Shown: in pieces, positions 1-6,426 of the stretch | Layout of the letters: each line of letters starts with the position of its first letter | Numbering within the stretch: position 1 is the first letter of the stretch | Assembly: GCA_030612605.1 (NCBI GenBank) | Contig: JAUWNO010000114.1 | Span: forward strand, 1 to 6,803 | From: Armatimonadota bacterium | Lineage (GTDB): Bacteria; Cloacimonadota; Cloacimonadia; Cloacimonadales; TCS61 | DNA: 6,803 nt | Direction of reading: 5' to 3' | The notes under the pieces: generated by a model | Databases searched by the model: none | What the model saw: the letters and a program-made list of their open reading frames with translations, nothing else | Told to the model about the DNA's origin: nothing | Program-made: the position numbers and the translations under genes

Positions 1-1
1 A

Positions 2-1594
2 CAATCTCCTGTTCTTTCTGCTCTTAAAATCGCAGATCTGGATGGAGATGGTATCAAAGATGTAATAATGACAACGTACGGTCATCAACCGAATCCTTAT
101 GGAGCTGGTTTCGTATATGCAATTGATATTAATGGTAATGACCTGCCCGGCTGGCCCAAACAGGTTGGTTCTCCTATTTCTGCCACTGCTGCTATCGGCG
201 ATATAAATAATGACGGAATTACAGATATTGTAGTTGGAAGCTGGTCAACACTTTATGTGTGGGATTCATCCGGCAATCCTCTTCCGGGATTTCCAATATA
301 CCATGGAGCAAATAAATCACCTGTTTTATTCAATGTTGATGAAGATGAAGAGCTGGAAATAATTTATCCTACGGGTAATTCGCTTTATATTTTCAATTAT
401 GATGGAACTGTATTACCGGGCTGGCCTGTCAGTGCTCCTGAGGATATTGGTTCTCCGGCAATTGCAGATATCGATAATGATGGAGAATTTGAGTTTGTTG
501 CAGGAACTTATCAGGGACCTGTTGTTCCGGAGTCTTTTGAGATCTATGCCTGGAATATTGATGGTTCTGTTGTGGATGGATTTCCTTTTGAAACCTGTGG
601 AGTAGTAAAAGCAACTCCGGCAATCGGTGACCTGGATAATGACGGACAGCTTGAAATCGTTGTTGTTGCTTATAGCGAAACTAACGAAGATTCATTGTAT
701 GTTCTTGATTCTCAAGGAAATCTTAAACCTGGTTGGCCCAAAACTGTCCATTACGGAAGGCTCTCTTCTCCTGCTTTGGGAGATATAGATGAAGATGCAG
801 ACCTTGAAATTTTAATCGGGGGGTATGTTTCTTATCCCACTTATCTGGAAAAACTTTTTGCTTTCCATCATGATGGTAGTGCTGTAACAAATTGGCCTGT
901 TATTTTGGAGCATACCGGTTCAGCGGGAAATATAAATTCCTCTCCAATTATTGCTGATATTGATGGCGATACAACCAATGTTGAAATTGTTGTAAAAGTT
1001 CATAATCATATTTTCGCACTTCATGCTGATGCTTCTATTGTGGATGGCTATCCATATTATCTTGATGATGACGGAAGTTCCGGAACATTCAGTCCTACAC
1101 CTGCACTGGGAGATATGGATAATGACGGTGATATCGAACTGGTTTTTTCTTCAAATTATGGGAATCTTGTTTTACTGGATGAAGATGATGCATTCTTCCC
1201 GGATTTCGAATTCTGGCCTATGTTCAAACATGACAGATTCAATACAGGCTGTATCCAAACTGAAATACTTACTGAAATTGATGAAGAACAAATAATTAAC
1301 TTGTCTGGTTTCTATCTGCATAATTATCCCAACCCTTTCAATCCAAGCACCACGATTTCTTATTCATTAACCGCAAAGCAAGCTAAGAACGCAAAGATTG
1401 AAATCTATAATATGAAAGGGCAAAAAGTGAAAACATACCTATCGTTCCCAAACGGGGGATTGGGAACGATAGGTTCTGTTACTTGGGACGGAACCGATGA
1501 GAACAATCGACCTGTATCTTCAGGAATTTACTTTTATCAATTAAAAGCAGGAAATGATTTTTCTGAAACAAAGAGGATGCTGCTTTTGAAATAA
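2..1594 (+). CDS. FG-GAP/VCBS-repeat propeller protein with C-terminal sorting domain (5' partial)
   Basis: The reading frame is open from base 2 to the TAA at 1592-1594 (530 visible residues). The ATG at 68 is internal: codons before it already encode an FG-GAP motif, ADLDGDGIKDVIM, so the true start and any signal peptide lie left of the window. About eight D-x-D-x-D-G-type repeats follow, for example GDINNDGITDIVVG, ADIDNDGEFEFVAG and GDLDNDGQLEIVV. They alternate with strands ending in (P)GWP or GFP, as in integrin-like or VCBS beta-propellers whose Asp loops usually bind calcium. Two units are degenerate (NVDEDEELEI, and ADIDGD with an insertion). A W-P-M-F-K-H-D-x-F-N-T-G motif closes the propeller near 1214-1249. 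The last 90 residues (from 1322) are the NYPNPFNPS...SGIYFYQL...LLLK sorting domain of the Por-secretion/FlgD-Ig-like type. I infer an exported or surface-attached binding or structural protein; no catalytic motif is visible. It is a paralogue of the gene at 4282. A palindrome lies inside its sorting domain. Confidence 0.93.
   Translation, partial: QSPVLSALKIADLDGDGIKDVIMTTYGHQPNPYGAGFVYAIDINGNDLPGWPKQVGSPISATAAIGDINNDGITDIVVGSWSTLYVWDSSGNPLPGFPIYHGANKSPVLFNVDEDEELEIIYPTGNSLYIFNYDGTVLPGWPVSAPEDIGSPAIADIDNDGEFEFVAGTYQGPVVPESFEIYAWNIDGSVVDGFPFETCGVVKATPAIGDLDNDGQLEIVVVAYSETNEDSLYVLDSQGNLKPGWPKTVHYGRLSSPALGDIDEDADLEILIGGYVSYPTYLEKLFAFHHDGSAVTNWPVILEHTGSAGNINSSPIIADIDGDTTNVEIVVKVHNHIFALHADASIVDGYPYYLDDDGSSGTFSPTPALGDMDNDGDIELVFSSNYGNLVLLDEDDAFFPDFEFWPMFKHDRFNTGCIQTEILTEIDEEQIINLSGFYLHNYPNPFNPSTTISYSLTAKQAKNAKIEIYNMKGQKVKTYLSFPNGGLGTIGSVTWDGTDENNRPVSSGIYFYQLKAGNDFSETKRMLLLK
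1349..1404 (+). repeat. Conserved 56-nt sorting-module block, copy 1, with 9-nt tandem triplet
   Basis: This block matches the copies at 4027-4082 and 6076-6131 at 53 of 56 positions, far closer than the surrounding gene sequence. Inside it, 1372-1398 is three imperfect 9-nt units (CGCAAAGCA, AGCTAAGAA, CGCAAAGAT) encoding AKQ-AKN-AKI. The block encodes the first half of the sorting domain. Confidence 0.85.
1437..1474. repeat. Perfect 15-bp inverted repeat inside the coding sequence
   Basis: The left arm 1437-1451 is ACCTATCGTTCCCAA and the right arm 1460-1474 is TTGGGAACGATAGGT, an exact reverse complement. The loop is 8 nt (ACGGGGGA, 1452-1459). The element sits in frame in the sorting domain and encodes a loop rich in Gly, Ser and Pro (roughly TYLSFPNGGLGTIG). 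That loop differs completely from the equivalent ones in the proteins at 1771 and 4282. Its core TTCCCAA...TTGGGAACGA resembles the intergenic hairpin at 1712-1733, so it looks like a small dispersed palindromic element read through as protein. There is no T-tract, so it is not an intrinsic terminator. Confidence 0.9.
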
Positions 1595-1711
1595 CCTTGA
1601 AAAAGCTTCTTTCACAAATTCTTCCAGATTAGCCCTTTCAAGGATAGACAGCATGCATCGAAATATGTTCCCTGTAAATTTATATTCATCCGCAGGAGCG
1701 GAAACAATGCA

Positions 1712-1733
1712 TTCCAACGCTGGAGCATTGGAA
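1712..1733. repeat. Intergenic hairpin related to the in-gene palindrome
   Basis: Arms TTCCAA (1712-1717) and TTGGAA (1728-1733) enclose one C/A mismatch, two G-C pairs and a TGGA loop. The right flank reads TTGGAACGAG, close to TTGGGAACGAT in the palindrome at 1437-1474. It lies in the 176-bp gap between the first two genes, whose remaining sequence shows no gene, no clear promoter and no T-tract terminator. From memory, similar TTCCCAA...TTGGGAACG hairpins are common dispersed repeats in some bacteria with many repeats; I could not check this. It could also act as a processing or attenuating hairpin before the gene at 1771. Confidence 0.65.
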
Positions 1734-1757
1734 CGAGTTTAATAAAGCAAAAAAGAG

Positions 1758-1762
1758 AGGAG
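1758..1762 (+). promoter_or_regulatory. Ribosome binding site for the LVIVD gene at 1771
   Basis: AGGAG lies 8 nt before the ATG at 1771. The frame upstream is open back to a TAA at 1675-1677 but offers no earlier ATG, and a signal peptide begins directly at 1771, so the start is well fixed. Confidence 0.85.
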
Positions 1763-1770
1763 AAATTATT

Positions 1771-4269
1771 ATGTTTAATAAAAAGAAACCGTTGAGTACA
1801 ATAATCCTGTTTTCATTATTTTTCATTTTTACTTCCACAATTATTGCTTCTGTTAACCAGGATATTTCCCAGAAGAAAGCAAATAATGAATTCCCGTATG
1901 GTTGGAAAACTAGTAGCGATCTTATTGAGCGAAATACAAGAGAAGAGACAATCGAATATGTGGGAAGTTGTATGTGGTCGGCACTTACGGATGTATTTTC
2001 AACCGGAACCGATGTGTGGGCTTCATTCAATAACGGTCTCTGCCACCTCGATATTTCCGATATTTCAAACCCGGTAGTTGTTTCGGAATTATACATTCCC
2101 TGCGGAAGCAAAAGCATAACCGGCACAAATGATATCATCGTAGAAGGGGACTTCGCTTATATCGGTGATAAAGATGGTTTAAGAATCGTTGATCTAAATA
2201 ATATGGAACTTATTTCAACATATCTTCTGCAAAGAGCGCACACTCTGTTTTTATGCGATCCCATTCTTTATGTAGTTGACGGATCAGGTCTGATGGTTCT
2301 GAATATTACAGATCCTGTCCAGCCGGATTCAATCGGTTTTTACCCGCTGCCGGGAGCAGTCGGAATCGATATTGAAGCAAATTATGCCTACATTTCCGAT
2401 ACAGGCAATATGGGGCTTACTATCCTGGATATAACAGTTCCGGAAAATCCTGTTTTCATCTCTAACTACAGCACTCCGGGATATGGGAATAATGTTGCAT
2501 TTTCAAACGGATATGTTTTTATCGCCGACCATAATAACGGTCTTGAAATTGTTGATGTAACTGATCCGTTGAATCCTGTTTTCAAATCGCAAATTTCAAC
2601 ATCCGGTTCTGCCCACGATGTTAAAGTTGAAGGAAACTACGCCTTTGTTGCATCGGATAATATGGATGTTGTCGATATTTCCAATTTGAATTCACCATTC
2701 ATTGCTCAGAGTTTTTCTACGATGGATAATGTGAGATCCATATTTCTTGATGGGAATTATCTATTTTCATCTGAAACATCCTTCCTGGAAATATTGAATG
2801 TTCAAGTTCCATCCATCACATTTTTAGAAGGAAGCCTGCAAAGACCGTACTGGCTTCAGGAAGTGAAAGTAAACCAGAATTTTGCTTTTCTGGCAGATAT
2901 GGGTGAAATTTATTTGATTCCCGGGGGATTAAAAATAATTGATTTTAGTGATCTAGAAAATCCATTTTTAAGGGGAGAATATGCATTAGATCTCTGGGCA
3001 ATGCCCAATAATCTCGATGTGAGAGATAATTATGTTTTCATGCAGGATAATATCGACTGGACACCCACTTTCACTGTGATCGATGTGATTAATCCTGATG
3101 CTCCGCTATTTGCCGGAGAATATCCGGCTGCTGCTAAAGATATTTTTGCAGAAGATTTGTTAGTTTATATTTTAGATGGTGATGTTCTTACAATATTGAA
3201 CTTGCAGGATCCGTCCAATCCATCTCTGGAAGGTTTCTTAACTCTTGGCGGTAATGCTCTCAGGATTTGCGTAAATAACGGATATGCCTTCATTGCCGGA
3301 GATGGTGCTTATACTTTATGGGTAGTAAATGTAAATGATACTTCAAATCCACAGTTGGTAACTACAATCACAACTGTGTGTAATTATGCGAGAGATATGG
3401 TTGTTCAGGGAAATCTGTTGTATCTTGTTTGTGATCAGCATTTCCAGATCGTAGATATAACCGATATTAATAGCCCGCAAATAATTTGTACCTATGATGA
3501 TGTAACCGGTGCAACGGGTATTTGCATTTCAGGCGATTATCTCTATATTGCCGAATATGATTTATTGAAATTCGATATTTCTGATCCGGAAGCTCCTGTT
3601 CATTTGGAATCATATCCAATTCCCGGATGCTGTTATAATGTTGCAGTACAGGATAATCATTTATTCGTTACTACTGATTCTGCCTTCCTTATCTTCCAGG
3701 ATGAAGGTTTAATACCTACCGGTAATATAGGTGGAACCGTAACTGATTTTTACTCAGGTGTTCCTATCGAAGGTGCTTGTATTGCTCTCATAAGTTTTTC
3801 AGATTCAACTGGTGCATATTTATTGGAAAACATCCCTGTTGGTGTGTACGATGGTTTGACCTGTACAGCAGAAGGATATTGTGATCTAACTGTCGATGAT
3901 GTAGTTGTGCTGGAGAATCAAACGACTACAGTTGATTTTGCGTTATATCCTGAAACAGGTGCAGATGCTCTGATTGTACCGGTCACAAAACTTCTCGGCA
4001 ATTACCCCAATCCATTCAATCCAAGCACCACGATTTCTTTTTCATTAACCGCAAAGGACGCTAAGAACGCAAAGATTGAAATCTATAATTTGAAAGGTCA
4101 AAAAATCAAAACCTTTTCAAATCTCCAAATCACTCAATCTCCAAATCAACAAATTATCTGGAACGGAACTGATGATAACAATAAAGTTGTTGGGTCAGGA
4201 ATTTATCTTTATAGGATAGAAACTAATGATTTTGTGAGTGAAACCAAAAAAATGTTATTATTAAAATAA
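1771..4269 (+). CDS. LVIVD-repeat propeller protein with carboxypeptidase-regulatory-like and sorting domains
   Basis: Complete, 832 residues. Residues 1-27 form a signal peptide (K-K-K start, hydrophobic core IILFSLFFIF, likely cleavage near A26 or S27). Residues about 90-645 hold roughly 13 LVIVD-type motifs of the form hhD(I/V)-x-(D/N)-P-x-x-P with a preceding G-N-Y-A-(F/Y) strand, for example at 218, 260, 389, 436, 560 and 600. This repeat is predicted to build beta-propellers. The seventh unit (about 341) is degenerate and splits the array into about 6 + 6, which would fit two propellers. Residues 652-727 resemble a carboxypeptidase-regulatory-like beta-sandwich (GGTVTDFYSGVPIEGA ... STGAYLLENIPVGVY). 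Residues 744-832 are the sorting domain ending in MLLLK. An exported, probably surface-bound protein is inferred; no active-site motif is seen and the ligand is unknown. The next gene follows after 12 bp. Fourteen cysteines occur, none between residues 163 and 499. Confidence 0.95.
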   Translation: MFNKKKPLSTIILFSLFFIFTSTIIASVNQDISQKKANNEFPYGWKTSSDLIERNTREETIEYVGSCMWSALTDVFSTGTDVWASFNNGLCHLDISDISNPVVVSELYIPCGSKSITGTNDIIVEGDFAYIGDKDGLRIVDLNNMELISTYLLQRAHTLFLCDPILYVVDGSGLMVLNITDPVQPDSIGFYPLPGAVGIDIEANYAYISDTGNMGLTILDITVPENPVFISNYSTPGYGNNVAFSNGYVFIADHNNGLEIVDVTDPLNPVFKSQISTSGSAHDVKVEGNYAFVASDNMDVVDISNLNSPFIAQSFSTMDNVRSIFLDGNYLFSSETSFLEILNVQVPSITFLEGSLQRPYWLQEVKVNQNFAFLADMGEIYLIPGGLKIIDFSDLENPFLRGEYALDLWAMPNNLDVRDNYVFMQDNIDWTPTFTVIDVINPDAPLFAGEYPAAAKDIFAEDLLVYILDGDVLTILNLQDPSNPSLEGFLTLGGNALRICVNNGYAFIAGDGAYTLWVVNVNDTSNPQLVTTITTVCNYARDMVVQGNLLYLVCDQHFQIVDITDINSPQIICTYDDVTGATGICISGDYLYIAEYDLLKFDISDPEAPVHLESYPIPGCCYNVAVQDNHLFVTTDSAFLIFQDEGLIPTGNIGGTVTDFYSGVPIEGACIALISFSDSTGAYLLENIPVGVYDGLTCTAEGYCDLTVDDVVVLENQTTTVDFALYPETGADALIVPVTKLLGNYPNPFNPSTTISFSLTAKDAKNAKIEIYNLKGQKIKTFSNLQITQSPNQQIIWNGTDDNNKVVGSGIYLYRIETNDFVSETKKMLLLK
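4027..4082 (+). repeat. Conserved 56-nt sorting-module block, copy 2
   Basis: Identical over all 56 nt to 6076-6131, and 53 of 56 to 1349-1404. It includes the 9-nt tandem units CGCAAAGGA, CGCTAAGAA and CGCAAAGAT at 4050-4076, encoding AKD-AKN-AKI. Identity falls just outside: synonymous changes begin at 4026 on the left and 4083 on the right. Confidence 0.88.
4120..4148 (+). repeat. 16-nt-period direct repeat in the sorting-domain loop
   Basis: The 13-mer AATCTCCAAATCA occurs at 4120-4132 and again at 4136-4148. It encodes NLQITQSPNQQ, in the same loop where the gene at 2-1594 carries a palindrome and the gene at 4282 carries a GC-rich hairpin. The two copies are read in different frames (16 is not a multiple of 3), so the repetition is a DNA property and not a repeated peptide. 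Confidence 0.85.
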
Positions 4270-4272
4270 AAT

Positions 4273-4279
4273 GGAGGAG
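4273..4279 (+). promoter_or_regulatory. Ribosome binding site for the FG-GAP gene at 4282
   Basis: GGAGGAG lies in the 12-bp gap after the TAA at 4267-4269. Its GGAGG core is 4 nt from the ATG, which is short. The tight spacing supports cotranscription, and possibly translational coupling, with the gene upstream. Confidence 0.82.
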
Positions 4280-4281
4280 AC

Positions 4282-6321
4282 ATGAAAACAAGCAGTATTA
4301 TTTTTCAAAGCAAGTTTGTATGTTTATTAGTTTTTGGATTAATCTCATTTTCTGCAATTCTTTTTGCAGACAATCAGGATGCTGGCTCAGAATTAATATC
4401 TGTAGATGTTTACAGAACAGACCTTGATGGAAGACTTGAATTTAAAGAGACAATTCAACAAGCCCAAACACATTGTCGCACCCAACCGGAGCAGATGCCG
4501 GGCTGGCCAAACTCGATGGCAACTACCTATCCCTTCGCACCTACTGGAGTAACTCTGGCAGATATTGTGGATAATGATGGTTATCTTGAAATTCTGGCAG
4601 GCTCTACAGACGGCTCATTTCATGTATGGGATTTTATGGGTAATTACATTCAGGGCTGGCCCAAATATTATCTTAACCAGATACAATCCAAATGTGCTGT
4701 TGGTGATGTTGACCCGGATTATCCCGGCTTAGAAATAGTCGCAGTAGGAAAAGCTAATACACTGTACATCTGGCATAACGACGGCACAGACGTTCCGGGC
4801 TGGCCTCAGAATGTCGGAGAAACCGGTGCCTTGAAATCACCTGTTATTTATGACCTTGATAATGATGGTGATCTGGAAATAATTCTGGGGCAGAGACTTT
4901 ATCCTGATGGACGTGTTCTTGTCTTTAATCATGATGGAACACCTTATCCGGGCTGGCCTCAACCTTTGGATTATATGTGCGTGGCAACTCCATCTGTAGG
5001 TGATGTTGATAATGACGGAATTCCGGAGATCTGTGCTGTTTCTTATCATTCAGTGTATTTGTGGGATAAAGATGGAAACATCAAACCTGGCTGGCCAAAA
5101 TTGAATGTTGCCGGAGGAATGAGTTATGCTCAACCAATATTGGCAGACCTCGATGGAGACCTTGATCTGGAGATACTTCATTCATATTATTCATCTAATA
5201 CAGATTATGTCGGTATCTATCATCATGATGGCACAAATTACACAAACTGGCCTCAGGTCTTTCCCGGTCCGCAAACTTATGTTATGCCAATAATTGGAGA
5301 TGTCAATAATGATGGGTTCTTTGAAATTTTCGGTGGTGGGCATTCAGATGAATTATCTGCAAGATATTTAACAGGAGGAGTTGTCTTTGGATGGCCTGTT
5401 GCACTTCCCGGTCTGGAATCTTCTCCAATCATTTTTGACCTTGATGATGATGGAGAAAGAGAGATCATCATCGGAGATAATTCCGGTAGTCTTCATGCAT
5501 TCAATGGAGATGGTTCGCTCGTTGAAGACTGGCCCATTTCAGCCGGAGGTGTATCTGCTGTAAACAGCGCTGTGGTAGCTGATGTAAATAGAGATGGTGT
5601 TATTGAAATCGCACTTGTAGTCAGCACTGGAACAGTAAACCTCTGGACAATACCGAACGTTCAATACAGAAGTTATCTCACAGAATGGGGAACTTATTTC
5701 CATGATACCTGGAACACAGGTTTTTTGCATCCGCTACCACCTGAAAATCTGGTTGCAGGATTTTATACAGACCATGTTTATCTGACCTGGAATGCAAATT
5801 CCGAACCTGATATTGCTGGATATAATGTCTATCGCAGTGAAACTCCAGGTAGTCCTCCAGGTGGTCCTTATACAAAACTTAACTACACAACTGTAATCGA
5901 TACAACCTATTGTGATTATTCCGGTTCTTCAGCATATTTTTATTGTGTGACAGCAGTGATAAAAGCAAATGCAGAATCAAGACTGAGCAATGAAACATAT
6001 GTGGTTAGTGTAGATGACGAATTTCCTGGAATTATCCCTGAATTATCTAATTATCCCAATCCGTTCAATCCAAGTACCACGATTTCTTTTTCATTAACCG
6101 CAAAGGACGCTAAGAACGCAAAGATTGAAATTTACAATCTGAAAGGACAAAAAGTGAAACAGCTTGTCAGCGGCATCCGGCAACTGCCGGACGGTCAGCA
6201 TTCAGTCATCTGGAACGGTGACGATGAATCTGGAAATCCTGTAAGTTCTGGAATTTATTTCTATCAACTTAATATTGATGGTGAATCTGTTGCAATGAAG
6301 AAATGTTTGCTTCTGAAATAG
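4282..6321 (+). CDS. FG-GAP/VCBS-repeat propeller protein with fibronectin-III-like and sorting domains
   Basis: Complete, 679 residues. Residues 1-29 are a signal peptide (MKTSS start, hydrophobic FVCLLVFGLISFSAILFA, cleavage likely after A29). Residues about 73-460 contain eight FG-GAP-type Asp loops (at about 94, 142, 191, 241, 289, 340, 386 and 434), such as DLDNDGDLEIIL and DVDNDGIPEICAV. They are separated by W-x-x-D-G-x-x-x-x-GWP strands, the pattern of a calcium-binding integrin-like or VCBS propeller. The second loop (DVDPDYPGLEI) and the fifth (DLDGDLDLEI) depart from the consensus. A FHDTWNTG motif at 473-480 matches the closing motif of the first gene. Residues 485-575 look like a fibronectin type III domain (PPENLVA ... 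VYLTWNANSEPDIAGYNVYRS ... YFYCVTAV). Residues 590-679 are the sorting domain. An exported binding or adhesion-type protein is inferred, with no enzymatic motif. It is the paralogue of the first gene, which lacks the fibronectin-like domain. Confidence 0.95.
   Translation: MKTSSIIFQSKFVCLLVFGLISFSAILFADNQDAGSELISVDVYRTDLDGRLEFKETIQQAQTHCRTQPEQMPGWPNSMATTYPFAPTGVTLADIVDNDGYLEILAGSTDGSFHVWDFMGNYIQGWPKYYLNQIQSKCAVGDVDPDYPGLEIVAVGKANTLYIWHNDGTDVPGWPQNVGETGALKSPVIYDLDNDGDLEIILGQRLYPDGRVLVFNHDGTPYPGWPQPLDYMCVATPSVGDVDNDGIPEICAVSYHSVYLWDKDGNIKPGWPKLNVAGGMSYAQPILADLDGDLDLEILHSYYSSNTDYVGIYHHDGTNYTNWPQVFPGPQTYVMPIIGDVNNDGFFEIFGGGHSDELSARYLTGGVVFGWPVALPGLESSPIIFDLDDDGEREIIIGDNSGSLHAFNGDGSLVEDWPISAGGVSAVNSAVVADVNRDGVIEIALVVSTGTVNLWTIPNVQYRSYLTEWGTYFHDTWNTGFLHPLPPENLVAGFYTDHVYLTWNANSEPDIAGYNVYRSETPGSPPGGPYTKLNYTTVIDTTYCDYSGSSAYFYCVTAVIKANAESRLSNETYVVSVDDEFPGIIPELSNYPNPFNPSTTISFSLTAKDAKNAKIEIYNLKGQKVKQLVSGIRQLPDGQHSVIWNGDDESGNPVSSGIYFYQLNIDGESVAMKKCLLLK
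6076..6131 (+). repeat. Conserved 56-nt sorting-module block, copy 3
   Basis: Identical to 4027-4082 across 56 nt, including synonymous sites, although the two genes belong to different propeller families. The 9-nt tandem units are at 6099-6125. This points to recent copying or gene conversion of the 3' module, or to a dispersed repeat fixed inside it. Confidence 0.88.
6166..6199. repeat. GC-rich hairpin flanked by GTCAGC direct repeats in the sorting-domain loop
   Basis: TCCGGC (6176-6181) and GCCGGA (6186-6191) form a perfect 6-bp stem with an AACT loop. GTCAGC occurs on both sides, at 6166-6171 and 6194-6199. The stretch encodes VSGIRQLPDGQH, the loop that carries other repeats in the two sister genes. 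It could be ordinary coding sequence: a Gly/Pro/Asp-rich turn is usual here in this domain family. Confidence 0.6.
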
Positions 6322-6415
6322 GAAAGCTATCATCAATGCCAAAAGATTAGCAAGAAGAAAAGCAGGAAGAAACTTATCGTAAATAATCGTTAGCTGCAAA
6401 TTGAAAAATATAAAG

Positions 6416-6421
6416 AGGAGG
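6416..6421 (+). promoter_or_regulatory. Ribosome binding site for the LVIVD gene at 6427
   Basis: AGGAGG, a full match to the Shine-Dalgarno consensus, sits 5 nt before the ATG at 6427. The 105-bp gap before that ATG contains no clear promoter, terminator or small gene. Confidence 0.88.
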
Positions 6422-6426
6422 TAAAT

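Noticed and set aside
68..1594. ATG at 68 as the true start of the first gene
   Set aside because: The same frame is open to the window edge and encodes an FG-GAP motif before this ATG; no signal peptide or good ribosome binding site precedes it.
1595..1643. 8-bp inverted repeat CCTTGAAA / TTTCAAGG directly after the stop of the first gene, as a terminator
   Set aside because: The 33-nt loop is long, the stem is AT-rich and no T-tract follows, so it is not a convincing intrinsic terminator.
1675..1700. AT-rich TTTATATTC as a -10 promoter element for the gene at 1771
   Set aside because: No paired -35 or Bacteroidota-type -33 element at a suitable distance; such AT-rich hexamers are expected by chance at this GC.
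1686..2138. 150-codon antisense open frame across the gap and the start of the gene at 1771
   Set aside because: It overlaps a gene with a clear signal peptide and ribosome binding site, its composition reads as a shadow, and no recognisable domain is visible.
4271..4285. Mini-ORF (M-E-E-T-stop) whose TGA overlaps the ATG at 4282
   Set aside because: It is only four codons and arises from the GGAGGAG ribosome binding site itself; most likely coincidence.
6340..6400. Purine-rich stretch and repeated ATCGT in the gap before the fourth gene
   Set aside because: Too short and irregular to call a repeat, small gene or regulatory site.
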